From an uncultured Flavobacteriales bacterium (lineage in GTDB: Bacteria; Bacteroidota; Bacteroidia; Flavobacteriales_D; Crocinitomicaceae): DNA of 9,339 nt. Every line of letters starts with the position of its first letter. The first letter of the stretch is position 1. Location of the stretch: positions 1 to 9,339 of the forward strand of contig CAJQOB010000184.1 of NCBI GenBank assembly GCA_905479845.1. The letters are read 5' to 3'. The position numbers were made by a program, and so were the translations under genes. Positions 1 to 6,888 of this stretch are shown here, in pieces. Under the pieces are notes generated by a model. The model saw nothing but the letters and a program-made list of their open reading frames with translations, was not told the DNA's origin and made no database searches.

Positions 1-2859
1 CGCGTACATTTCACCTCCTAAAAATGTTGCTAAATCATCATGGAGCCAACCGCCACCGTTGAAACGTGTATCTACGATCAATGCTTCTTTGTCGGCATGT
101 TTTCCAAGAGCTTCAGAATACACTTGTCTGAAACTAGCATCGTTCATTCCTCTTACATGAACATATCCAACTTTACCGTCTGATAACTCTTCCACTTGCT
201 CGTTTCTATTCTTCACGTAGCGTTCGTACGTCAAATTGTACATTGCCCCTTGTGAAATCGGCTTAAAAACTTGATTGTGCTCTTCTCCATCAACAGTGAA
301 TGTCACCAAAACGTTCTGATTCGATTGGTTGTTCATGAGTTGATAAAAGTGTGATAAATTCTGAATCTTTACTCCGTTCAGGGCAGTAATCACCATTCCA
401 TTTACCGCTTTCGAGTCCTTAACTTGAAGTGGGCTTTTGTCAATAATTTCATTCACTTTTATTCCCTCTCCCTCGAATGAGTAATCTGGAAAGATTCCCA
501 ACGATGCCGTTCTATCGCCACCATCCTTTCTAAATCTATACCCAGATCCCGTGTGAGATGCATTTAGCTCTCCCAACAATTCACTCAACATTTCGGCGAA
601 ATCAGGACCGTTGTTGATGTGCGGTAAGAACTTAGCATATTCTTTTTTGTAGAAGTCCCAATCCACTCCATGCATGTCTTCCACATAGAATTTCTTGAGA
701 GCCTGTCTCCAAGAGTGGTTGAAGATGTATTCAAATTCTTCTTGTTGATTCAACTCCATTTTTGCAGAATATGCAACAGGTGTTGGAGCACCGCTTGCTA
801 CGTCAATTTTAGTAATTGCTCGATGGCTGATAACAATGATATTCGCTTCTTCCTTGTCGAATTTCAATGCTCCTCCCCCAGATCCGAGTTTCGCCAACAA
901 TTTCGTTTCGTTTTTCTTGAAATCCTGAACCCACAAATCGAAGCCTTTTTCGAAGGCACTTAAGTAGTACAATTTGCTACCATCCTTTGACAAAATAGCA
1001 TCGCTCAAGCTTGAAGAGTGGATCGTTAAGCGCGCCGTTCTGTCCTTTGCTCTTTCTAAATCGAAAACCAATGGTTTCGCTTCTTCCTCTTCTGACTTAT
1101 CCTTTTTGCCCTTCTTTTTATCTTTCTTGGAAGCTTCTTTGTCAGAGCCTTCTCCCTCTTCATCCTTCTTTGCTGCCTCAAGTTGTTCCAATTCGGCAGG
1201 CGTTAATTTGAATTTATCATAGGCGCCTTGCGTTAAGAACATTGCATAAGCATCGACTTGTGTTCCCCAGCTACCGTGACTTTTCATTCCATTTCGACCT
1301 GAGAACCAAACAATCGCTTCACCACCCATCACCCATTTCGGTGAATAACATTCATACCCACTCTCTGTAAGGTTGATTATTTCCTTACCGTCAGCTGAAA
1401 CCAATCCAACATCGCCATTCCAACGCTTGTATGGAAGGTATTGAACCAAAAACCACTTTCCGTCAGGTGACCATTCATAATGTTGATCCCCATCTGAGTA
1501 CGAATAATTGTATTTCTTCTCTAAGATTGTTCTCGTCTCTTTTGATTCTAAATTGATCACTCGTAAAATGACTCTTTCCTCCAAGAAAGCCACTTCTTTT
1601 CCATCTGGTGAGAAATGTGGTTGGAAGGTTTCTTGGTCAGTTACAACCACTTCTTCCTCCTCTAACACCGTGGAAGCATAGAAGAACTTCTCTTCATCTC
1701 GAGTCAATTTTACCTGATAAATGTTCCAGCTTTCATTTCTTTCAGCAGCAAATAAAATGGATCTTCCATCTGGACTGAAGCTGATGTTTCTTTCTTGTTC
1801 AGGTGTGTTTGTAATACGCTTTGTTTCAGAAAAATCCAATGCGGTTACAAAGATTTCCCCACGAGCGACAAAGGCAATTTCCTTTCCATTTGGTGAAAGC
1901 GCCATTTCCGAAACCTCTCCCCCAACGTTAATCAATTCGGAAACATTGAAGTCTTCATCACTATTAATCTGAATGTTTAACTTTTTGAGTTCACCAGATT
2001 CCTTTGTAGTGTACAATTCGCCATCATAACTAAAAGCAAATACTCCTGTAGTTGACATCGTTAGAAAGCGAACTGGGTGATTCGCTAAAGTTGTAATTTG
2101 TTTTTTATTCGCCCCGCTGATGTCTTTTTTCCAAACGTTGAAGCTTCCTGATTCTTCAGATAAATAATAAAAGGACTGCTCGTCTGCACTCCAAATAGGG
2201 TTGCGGTCTTCACCGTTGAAATCTGTTAATTGCGTGTGATCTTTCGTTGCAGGATCGTATATCCAAACATCTCTTGTTACCGAAGAAGTGTGGTGTTTTC
2301 TCCACATATTTTCGTAACCTTTTCGATCGTGGTAAATAAGCTTCGACTTATCCTTGTTCCACATCGCAGATTCAGCAGGTGTAGTCAAAACTTGATTCAA
2401 CTCTCCGTCTGCGTTAGTTGAGTACAACTCAGACAAAACCCCTGAAGGAAACTGACTATTCGATTCGGAGTCTAAGCGACTTGAATTAAAGTAAACCGTT
2501 CCATTCTCATCAACTGAACATGGATAATCACCTGAAGAATGAAATGTTAAACGCGTTGCTGCACCACCCTGAGCAGGCATGGTGTAAATATCATAGTTAC
2601 CATGTCTATTTGAAGCAAAGGCTATCGTTTTTCCGTCCGGAGACCACGTAGGCATAAAATCATGATCTTTATGTGTTGTCAACGGTCGAGCTTGGCCCCC
2701 ATCAGAACCTACAAGATAGATGTCTCCTTTGTAGTTAAAGGCAATCGTTGTACCGTCTGGAGATATAGCTGGATACCTCATCCATAATGGTGATTGGTCG
2801 GATTGACCGAAAAGATAGGTCACTCCCAAGAGAAAGATTAGTGTTGCTGTCAATTTCAT
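1..2859 (-). CDS. Tricorn-like S41 family protease with N-terminal beta-propeller, C-terminus cut off by window edge
   Basis: This frame is open from an ATG at 2859 to the left edge, giving 953 residues with no stop. Residues 1-18 look like a signal peptide ending in FGQ, so the enzyme is probably exported (periplasmic or cell-associated), unlike archaeal cytosolic tricorn. The N-terminal half carries repeated TolB/WD40-like blades with the signature SPDG or a close variant, for example PAISPDGTTIAF, PTWSPDGKTIAF, ISFSPDGRSILF and PHFSPDGKEVAF. Residues about 557-594 form a Lys/Glu-rich linker. A tricorn core domain starts near residue 700. Adjacent S768-H769 in ELNASHTG match the tricorn catalytic Ser-His pair. 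A PDZ-like segment lies at about 785-850, and D930-TRFNGGGW is the conserved S41 core motif. The nucleophile serine normally lies further downstream and is outside the window. Relatives are roughly 1060-1090 residues long, so about 110-130 are missing. The expected role is degradation of peptides or oligopeptides. The gene is transcribed divergently from the sigma factor operon. Confidence 0.93.
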   Translation of the reverse strand, partial: MKLTATLIFLLGVTYLFGQSDQSPLWMRYPAISPDGTTIAFNYKGDIYLVGSDGGQARPLTTHKDHDFMPTWSPDGKTIAFASNRHGNYDIYTMPAQGGAATRLTFHSSGDYPCSVDENGTVYFNSSRLDSESNSQFPSGVLSELYSTNADGELNQVLTTPAESAMWNKDKSKLIYHDRKGYENMWRKHHTSSVTRDVWIYDPATKDHTQLTDFNGEDRNPIWSADEQSFYYLSEESGSFNVWKKDISGANKKQITTLANHPVRFLTMSTTGVFAFSYDGELYTTKESGELKKLNIQINSDEDFNVSELINVGGEVSEMALSPNGKEIAFVARGEIFVTALDFSETKRITNTPEQERNISFSPDGRSILFAAERNESWNIYQVKLTRDEEKFFYASTVLEEEEVVVTDQETFQPHFSPDGKEVAFLEERVILRVINLESKETRTILEKKYNYSYSDGDQHYEWSPDGKWFLVQYLPYKRWNGDVGLVSADGKEIINLTESGYECYSPKWVMGGEAIVWFSGRNGMKSHGSWGTQVDAYAMFLTQGAYDKFKLTPAELEQLEAAKKDEEGEGSDKEASKKDKKKGKKDKSEEEEAKPLVFDLERAKDRTARLTIHSSSLSDAILSKDGSKLYYLSAFEKGFDLWVQDFKKNETKLLAKLGSGGGALKFDKEEANIIVISHRAITKIDVASGAPTPVAYSAKMELNQQEEFEYIFNHSWRQALKKFYVEDMHGVDWDFYKKEYAKFLPHINNGPDFAEMLSELLGELNASHTGSGYRFRKDGGDRTASLGIFPDYSFEGEGIKVNEIIDKSPLQVKDSKAVNGMVITALNGVKIQNLSHFYQLMNNQSNQNVLVTFTVDGEEHNQVFKPISQGAMYNLTYERYVKNRNEQVEELSDGKVGYVHVRGMNDASFRQVYSEALGKHADKEALIVDTRFNGGGWLHDDLATFLGGEMYA

Positions 2860-2976
2860 GGCGGTTGTTTTAAGATGTTCGAATGTAAATAAAAATACGT
2901 CAAGCCCTACCCCGCATTTATACCCTAAATAGGATTCTTTCCGTTAAAAATCCTTAATGTTTTCACCGTTCAACAT

Positions 2977-2984
2977 CAAATTTA
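2977..2984 (-). promoter_or_regulatory. Possible housekeeping -7 element for the tricorn-like gene
   Basis: Read on the minus strand, this is TAAATTTG, an exact match to the Bacteroidota housekeeping -7 consensus TAnnTTTG. It would give a leader of roughly 110 bases before the ATG at 2859. I see no convincing TTG-type -33 box at the usual 19-23 base spacing. A second candidate, TACATTCG at 2880-2887 (one mismatch), lies only about 20 bases before the start codon. The choice between the two is open. Confidence 0.3.
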
Positions 2985-3015
2985 TCAAGCGTTTCACAAA
3001 AAGTTTTCACTTCCA

Positions 3016-3042
3016 TAGGGGTAAGCCTACCTTTGTATTGTC
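3016..3042 (+). promoter_or_regulatory. Candidate ECF promoter of the sigma/anti-sigma operon (TAGGGGTA-N14-TTGTC)
   Basis: TAGGGGTA at 3016-3023 is followed, after exactly 14 bases, by TTGTC at 3038-3042. Counted as GGGGTA-N16-GTC this has the geometry of ECF sigma promoters, which have a G-rich -35 box and a short -10 box containing GTC. The same two boxes with the same spacing recur at 6833-6859 before the head-GIN lipoprotein gene. Transcription would start near 3050, leaving a leader of about 25 bases before the ATG at 3075. The spacer contains TACCTTTG (3028-3035), an exact match to the housekeeping -7 consensus TAnnTTTG, with a T-rich TTTTC about 20 bases upstream, so a housekeeping promoter may overlap the ECF one. 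Assignment to this particular sigma factor is inference. Confidence 0.6.
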
Positions 3043-3074
3043 TTCTCTTTAAACACGAGAGCTCAAATTAGCGA

Positions 3075-3635
3075 ATGACCGAAGTAGTTGAAATTAATAC
3101 GGCTGTATTAAACACATTATTCAAAGCACATTACGACGAATTATGTCGTTATGCTCACTCGATTCTAAAGAATCAAGATGCGGCAGAAGATGTGGTACAA
3201 CAGTTATTCATTAAGCTTTGGGAGAAACGGGAGACGATTAACGAGATTGAAAACATCCGTTCCTATCTGTTCCGTTCGACATTCAATATGAGCCTCAATG
3301 AACAAAAGAAAATGCAACGCATGCCTAAAAGTGATGAAGACATCGTTCAAACCAATTCTTTTCAATCGGGTGAAGACGCAAGTAATTTACTAGTGTCCAA
3401 TGAACTACAGGAAAGAATTGATAGCGCGATGTTAGTGTTACCTGAAAAATGTCGAGAAGTATTTCACTTGAGCAGGAACGAGCAACTGTCCTACAAGGAA
3501 ATCGCACAGGAAATGAACATTTCAACCAAAACAGTTGAAAATCAAGTAGGAAAAGCACTAAGAATCATGCGTGAAGAGTTGAAGGATTATCTTCCGCTCG
3601 TAATATTAACCCTTGTATTAAATATTCCATGTTAA
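3075..3635 (+). CDS. ECF-type RNA polymerase sigma-70 factor (Bacteroidota family)
   Basis: This 186-residue protein directs RNA polymerase to a specific promoter set when released from its anti-sigma factor. Region 2 spans about residues 14-81 and includes DAAEDVVQQLFIKLWEKR, the core-binding and -10-recognition helices. Region 4 spans about 113-166, with LPEKCREVFHLS followed by a helix-turn-helix, LSYKEIAQEMNISTKTVENQV, that would read the -35 box. No region 3 or extra C-terminal domain is present, which is normal for ECF factors. The last 14 residues (from L173) are strongly hydrophobic, a tail seen in many Bacteroidota ECF factors. The ATG at 3075 follows an A/T-rich leader without a Shine-Dalgarno sequence. 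The stop overlaps the FecR start by 7 bases (ATGTTAA), so translation is probably coupled. The promoter at 3016-3042 suggests autoregulation. Confidence 0.95.
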   Translation: MTEVVEINTAVLNTLFKAHYDELCRYAHSILKNQDAAEDVVQQLFIKLWEKRETINEIENIRSYLFRSTFNMSLNEQKKMQRMPKSDEDIVQTNSFQSGEDASNLLVSNELQERIDSAMLVLPEKCREVFHLSRNEQLSYKEIAQEMNISTKTVENQVGKALRIMREELKDYLPLVILTLVLNIPC

Positions 3636-4642
3636 ACACAAGAGAAGAAATAGACGCGCTGATCGTCCGCTATTTAAATGGCGAGGCGAGTCCAGATGAA
3701 GCGATGTTGCTGGAAGACTGGAAACAAGATCGCTCAGAAAACAACGATTACTTCCTCAAAATGGAAAAGACGCATGCCAGCTCGTACGGAACTCAAGCCT
3801 ATGTTTCCCGTTCGAAGGGAAGTGCATGGAAAGTGATCCTGAACGAAACTCAATCTCAAGCGAAAGTCATTCCTTTATGGAAGAAACCATTGTTTATTGC
3901 AACAGTCGCCGCAGCGGTTATTGTTCTTGTTGTGATAACGCAGATGTTTGTCCCCAACACTGCCACTGAGCATTTTGCCGAGGATAAGGAGAAACACAAT
4001 AACAACATCACCGAACAAGAAAGTATCATATACGAAACAAATCATATTGCTCATTATACCTTAACGGATGACTCTAAAGTGACCCTTCAACCGGGAAGTA
4101 AGTTGACTATTCCGAAAGATTTCAATGAAAACAATCGCTTATTGAGTCTAGAAGGGAGCGGATCGTTCGAAGTAATTCACGACGAAGAAAACCCGTTTAT
4201 TCTATCAGTGGGAGAACTCGAAATCTACGATTTAGGAACCGTATTCCATGTTGATCAAATTGGAGACACGGTAAAGGTTTCTGTTGACGAAGGAGTGGTA
4301 GAATTAAAGATAAACAACCAACATTTGGCACTGGAAGAAGGCGACAGTGCATTCTATTTGATAAGCGAACGATTGATCAAAGAATACGAGACTCCAAGTT
4401 CTAGAGAGGACACAGTATTCGAATTTGACGGAACAAGCCTGTCAGAAGTAATGGATATTCTTAGCAAGTTCTTCAAGCGAGAAATTGTAATCGTAAATCC
4501 TGATTTGAAGGATTGCCCTGTAAGCGTAACATTCAAAAACGAAGAGTTACCAACCATTCTGGACATTATTTCAGAACTGCTTGACATCACGATTAATCAA
4601 AACAAAAAAACCATCGAAATTCATGGAGAAAGCTGTCAATAA
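3629..4642 (+). CDS. FecR-family anti-sigma factor
   Basis: This 337-residue inner-membrane protein is expected to hold the upstream sigma factor inactive and relay a periplasmic signal. Residues 1-84 form the cytoplasmic anti-sigma part, with the typical start EEIDALIVRYLNGEASPDE and an EDW motif. One membrane helix lies at about 86-108 after the basic KK. The periplasmic FecR domain covers about 138-235 and shows family landmarks: YTLTDDSKVTLQPGSKL, LSLEGSGSFEV, NPFILSV, DLGTVFHV and VSVDEGVVEL. Residues about 265-333 are a DUF4974/STN-like domain (FDGTSLSEVMDILSKFF). In FecR systems this C-terminal part contacts the signalling domain of the partner transducer. The gene overlaps the sigma gene by 7 bases and the next gene by 20 bases, which supports co-expression of all three. 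Which protease cleaves it, if any, cannot be read here. Confidence 0.94.
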   Translation: MLNTREEIDALIVRYLNGEASPDEAMLLEDWKQDRSENNDYFLKMEKTHASSYGTQAYVSRSKGSAWKVILNETQSQAKVIPLWKKPLFIATVAAAVIVLVVITQMFVPNTATEHFAEDKEKHNNNITEQESIIYETNHIAHYTLTDDSKVTLQPGSKLTIPKDFNENNRLLSLEGSGSFEVIHDEENPFILSVGELEIYDLGTVFHVDQIGDTVKVSVDEGVVELKINNQHLALEEGDSAFYLISERLIKEYETPSSREDTVFEFDGTSLSEVMDILSKFFKREIVIVNPDLKDCPVSVTFKNEELPTILDIISELLDITINQNKKTIEIHGESCQ

Positions 4643-6347
4643 TATCATCGCCTTCGCCTTTCTGATTGGATCTTTTAGTTTTGGCTTGGCTCAAGAAACG
4701 ACTCCTCCTTTGGAGCGAAAAGTGACCCTCGAATTGAACGGAATGACCATCAAGGAAACACTTAAAATGATGGAAACACAAGGCGTATATCAATTCGCTT
4801 ATCGAACCGACCTTATCGATGGAGATTTACAGCTCACGCGCACTTATTCTGACAAGACCACACGCGCAGTTTTGAATGATCTTTTCGCTGGGAAAATCAC
4901 CTATAAAGAAAGAGGTAATTACATCATTCTTCGTGAACAAAGTGCCTCGGATGAAAAGACTGTTTTACTAAGTGGATACGTGTCAAATAAAGAGTCTGGA
5001 GAAACGGTACCCTATGTAACAATTTACGACTCCACGAGCCTGACATCAACTAGCTCGAATGAATACGGGTACTATAACTTGACTTTAAAAAACACCGAAA
5101 ACCCTTTGATCGTTGTACGAAAAGAAGGCTACCGAGATACAACTATCCAGTGGTCGCAATCAGGAACTTCGGTATACAATATTACACTAGAAGCACTTCC
5201 TCCTGTTGAAGACACAACGACTCAAGTAAAGGAAGAAAACGCAAAAATCAACTGGTTTCAACGATTTATCCCGTCTGAAGAGCAAAAATCAAAGTTCAGG
5301 AACTTTAGCGAACAACTTCAAAGAAAGACGCAGGTATCTCTTCTTCCCGGTGTCGGGTCTAATGGGAAGCTAAGTGGAAGAACAAGCGTTGATTATTCTT
5401 TCAATACCATTGGAGGTTTTGTTGGAGGTGTTCGCATTTTGGAAATCGGTGGTGTCTTCAACTTGGATTGGGACTCGGTACGTTACTTACAAATTGCAGG
5501 TGTTTTTAACAAGGTTGGTGGACATCAACAAGGGGCGCAATTCGCAGGTGTTACGAATATCAATAAATCGGATGTGCACGGTGCACAATTCGCAGGTGTT
5601 ACGAACATCACACGAGGTGAAGTTATCGGTGCTCAATCGGCTGGGGTCGTGAACTATGTTGATCGTTTCATTGGAGCCCAAGTCGCTGGAGTTGGAAACT
5701 ATAGCTACAACAATTCCGTTGGTGGGCAATTTGCGGGAGTTTTCAATAAATCAAAAGGGAAATTAATTGGGGCACAAGTCGCTGGTTTAGTTAACATTGC
5801 CGAGGACGTCGAGGGAGCACAAATCGGATTGATCAACATTAACAATTCCATAGACGGAGTGCCTATTGGCCTCTTCAGTTACTCGAGAAGAGGATTACAT
5901 CAGTTAGAGCTTTCAACGAATGAAGTCTTTCAGGCCAACATTGCTTTCAAAACAGGAGTAAATGAATTCTATAACACCTTTATTGGAGGGGTTCACTTCG
6001 AAGGAGCAAACCCAACTACCGCTCTCGGTTATGGAGTAGGATCTTCTGTCGGTCTTTCACCCAAATCCCGCATTTTCTTCGATTTGCAAGCCTTACATCT
6101 TCAGCGAGGCACCGCTCTTGCACGACCAAACGGATTAGCGAAACTCACAATGTCCTATCAATGGCAAATCACTCCGTTATTCGCGCTTGCCGCTGGACCG
6201 TCGTTTAACGCAATGGTTACGGAAGAATCTTTTTTCCCAGGAAACGACTTCAGTACCTTGGCTCCATACAGTTTGTATAACTATTCGGAAAACGGGTATA
6301 ATCTCCAAATGTGGGTGGGTGGACACATTGCTCTACGATTTTTCTAA
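4623..6347 (+). CDS. Exported STN / carboxypeptidase-regulatory-like protein with GAQxAGVxN repeats; probable sensor partner of the FecR factor
   Basis: I chose the ATG at 4623 (574 residues) over the in-frame ATG at 4581, because it places a signal peptide (residues 1-23, ending GLAQ) at the N-terminus. Residues about 33-104 are an STN domain (VTLELNGMTIKETLKMM...NYIIL), the module by which TonB-dependent transducers touch FecR proteins. Residues about 114-192 are a carboxypeptidase-regulatory-like beta-sandwich (LSGYVSNKESGETVPYVTIY). After a linker with several charged residues, residues about 262-420 hold repeats of about 14-17 residues with the core GAQxAGVxN, resembling leptospiral LA_2272-type surface repeats. 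Residues about 425-574 are beta-rich and end in Phe, as outer-membrane proteins often do. There is no TonB plug and no full receptor barrel. Since sigma, FecR and this gene overlap, I infer that it senses an outer-membrane or surface cue. The ligand is unknown. Confidence 0.85.
   Translation: MEKAVNNIIAFAFLIGSFSFGLAQETTPPLERKVTLELNGMTIKETLKMMETQGVYQFAYRTDLIDGDLQLTRTYSDKTTRAVLNDLFAGKITYKERGNYIILREQSASDEKTVLLSGYVSNKESGETVPYVTIYDSTSLTSTSSNEYGYYNLTLKNTENPLIVVRKEGYRDTTIQWSQSGTSVYNITLEALPPVEDTTTQVKEENAKINWFQRFIPSEEQKSKFRNFSEQLQRKTQVSLLPGVGSNGKLSGRTSVDYSFNTIGGFVGGVRILEIGGVFNLDWDSVRYLQIAGVFNKVGGHQQGAQFAGVTNINKSDVHGAQFAGVTNITRGEVIGAQSAGVVNYVDRFIGAQVAGVGNYSYNNSVGGQFAGVFNKSKGKLIGAQVAGLVNIAEDVEGAQIGLININNSIDGVPIGLFSYSRRGLHQLELSTNEVFQANIAFKTGVNEFYNTFIGGVHFEGANPTTALGYGVGSSVGLSPKSRIFFDLQALHLQRGTALARPNGLAKLTMSYQWQITPLFALAAGPSFNAMVTEESFFPGNDFSTLAPYSLYNYSENGYNLQMWVGGHIALRFF
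5403..5882 (+). repeat. In-gene GAQxAGVxN repeat tract
   Basis: This stretch encodes a run of turns such as GAQFAGVTN (twice), GAQSAGVVN, GAQVAGVGN, GGQFAGVFN, GAQVAGLVN and GAQIGLIN. Degenerate copies lie at the edges (IGGVFN, IAGVFN, GVPIGLF). Each unit is about 14-17 residues, suggesting a repetitive beta structure. At DNA level the best-conserved pair is 5532-5562 and 5580-5610, offset by 48 bases and matching at 28 of 31 positions, with a perfect 20-base core (5538-5557 and 5586-5605). The other units have diverged in DNA while keeping the protein motif. Confidence 0.85.
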
Positions 6348-6412
6348 CACTGAGGCCAAACGAAAACACCATTTAAACTCGTTATAGTTATATAGAACAC
6401 AGTACATAAGCA

Positions 6413-6820
6413 ATGAAACTCATAACGCTTTCCATTATTTCAACCCTTCTCCTTTGCTTCTCTTCTTGCGATAAGGAATATGCTCCGTACGTAAAGTTCA
6501 AACAGAGCAATTATAAAAAGATCAAGTCAGATATTGTTGATGTAAACCTTGGGAGCGAATATAATTTGATCATTGAGAATGGATATAAGTCAACCCCTCC
6601 TGTTTTCGCAATCCAGAAGAATGCAGACCCTGAACAAGTGATTTCTAATTCGAACATCACTCAAGAATCTCAAGGGTGGAACGGAAAAAAGGAGCTAATT
6701 CTTAAGACTGTTCGTGTTCATTTAAACTTCCATGCAAACAATTTCAACGTTGGAGATCAACTAAAAGTACTCTCCAGGCATAGTGGTATCACTGAATTTT
6801 TAGTGTTTCGAATAAAATAA
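6413..6820 (+). CDS. Small lipoprotein of unknown function
   Basis: This 135-residue protein is not one I recognise. It starts with a lipoprotein signal peptide: Lys2, a hydrophobic stretch, then FSSC with Cys19 as the likely lipidated residue (Cys15 is less well placed). Asp20, Lys21 and Glu22 follow the Cys. Charged and acidic residues here can favour surface export of Bacteroidota lipoproteins, but this is only suggestive. The rest is hydrophilic with alternating beta-like strands (VRVHLNFHANNFNVGDQLKVL) and probably forms one small beta-sandwich domain. The gene begins 65 bases after the STN-repeat gene. I see no terminator and no good promoter in that gap, so it may be the fourth gene of the sigma operon. 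The ATG at 6413 is the only start that gives a full signal peptide. Confidence 0.75.
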   Translation: MKLITLSIISTLLLCFSSCDKEYAPYVKFKQSNYKKIKSDIVDVNLGSEYNLIIENGYKSTPPVFAIQKNADPEQVISNSNITQESQGWNGKKELILKTVRVHLNFHANNFNVGDQLKVLSRHSGITEFLVFRIK

Positions 6821-6832
6821 TTTCATTTCGCG

Positions 6833-6859
6833 TAGGGGTAGTGCTTGAGTTCGATTGTC
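6833..6859 (+). promoter_or_regulatory. Candidate ECF promoter of the head-GIN lipoprotein gene (TAGGGGTA-N14-TTGTC)
   Basis: TAGGGGTA at 6833-6840, then 14 bases, then TTGTC at 6855-6859. Boxes and spacing are identical to the element before the sigma factor gene, although the spacers differ in sequence. The predicted start of transcription is near 6867, about 20 bases before the ATG at 6889. There is no TAnnTTTG housekeeping -7 motif in this spacer, so this copy is more clearly ECF-specific than the one at 3016-3042. The element also lies over an in-frame GTG at 6841, which argues against that codon being the gene start. Confidence 0.6.
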
Positions 6860-6888
6860 ATAAGGACATAAACACTAAAAAGATCAAT

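Noticed and set aside
670..2421. Several plus-strand open frames of 60-100 codons across the protease gene
   Set aside because: They lie antisense to a continuous, well-supported coding frame and show no recognisable domains or low-bias composition of their own.
2931..2954. Inverted repeat AGGATT...AATCCT in the divergent region
   Set aside because: A 6-base stem with a 12-base loop in AT-rich DNA is weak and has no T run; chance is a sufficient explanation.
4581..4622. Upstream in-frame ATG for the STN-repeat gene
   Set aside because: It would put 14 polar and basic residues before the signal peptide and lengthen the overlap with FecR to 62 bases. The ATG at 4623 gives a normal signal peptide.
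5574..5586. Paired GTGCAC palindromes one base apart
   Set aside because: They fall in coding sequence where the VHGAQ codons explain them; no regulatory role is indicated.
5374..5729. Overlapping frames on both strands inside the repeat tract, some with internal repeats
   Set aside because: Their repeated peptides are shadows of the GAQxAGVxN DNA repeats in other frames; the real frame has a signal peptide and known domains.
6841..6888. GTG start giving a 253-residue GIN protein
   Set aside because: It lies inside the promoter-like element and would place 16 charged residues in front of the lipoprotein signal peptide.
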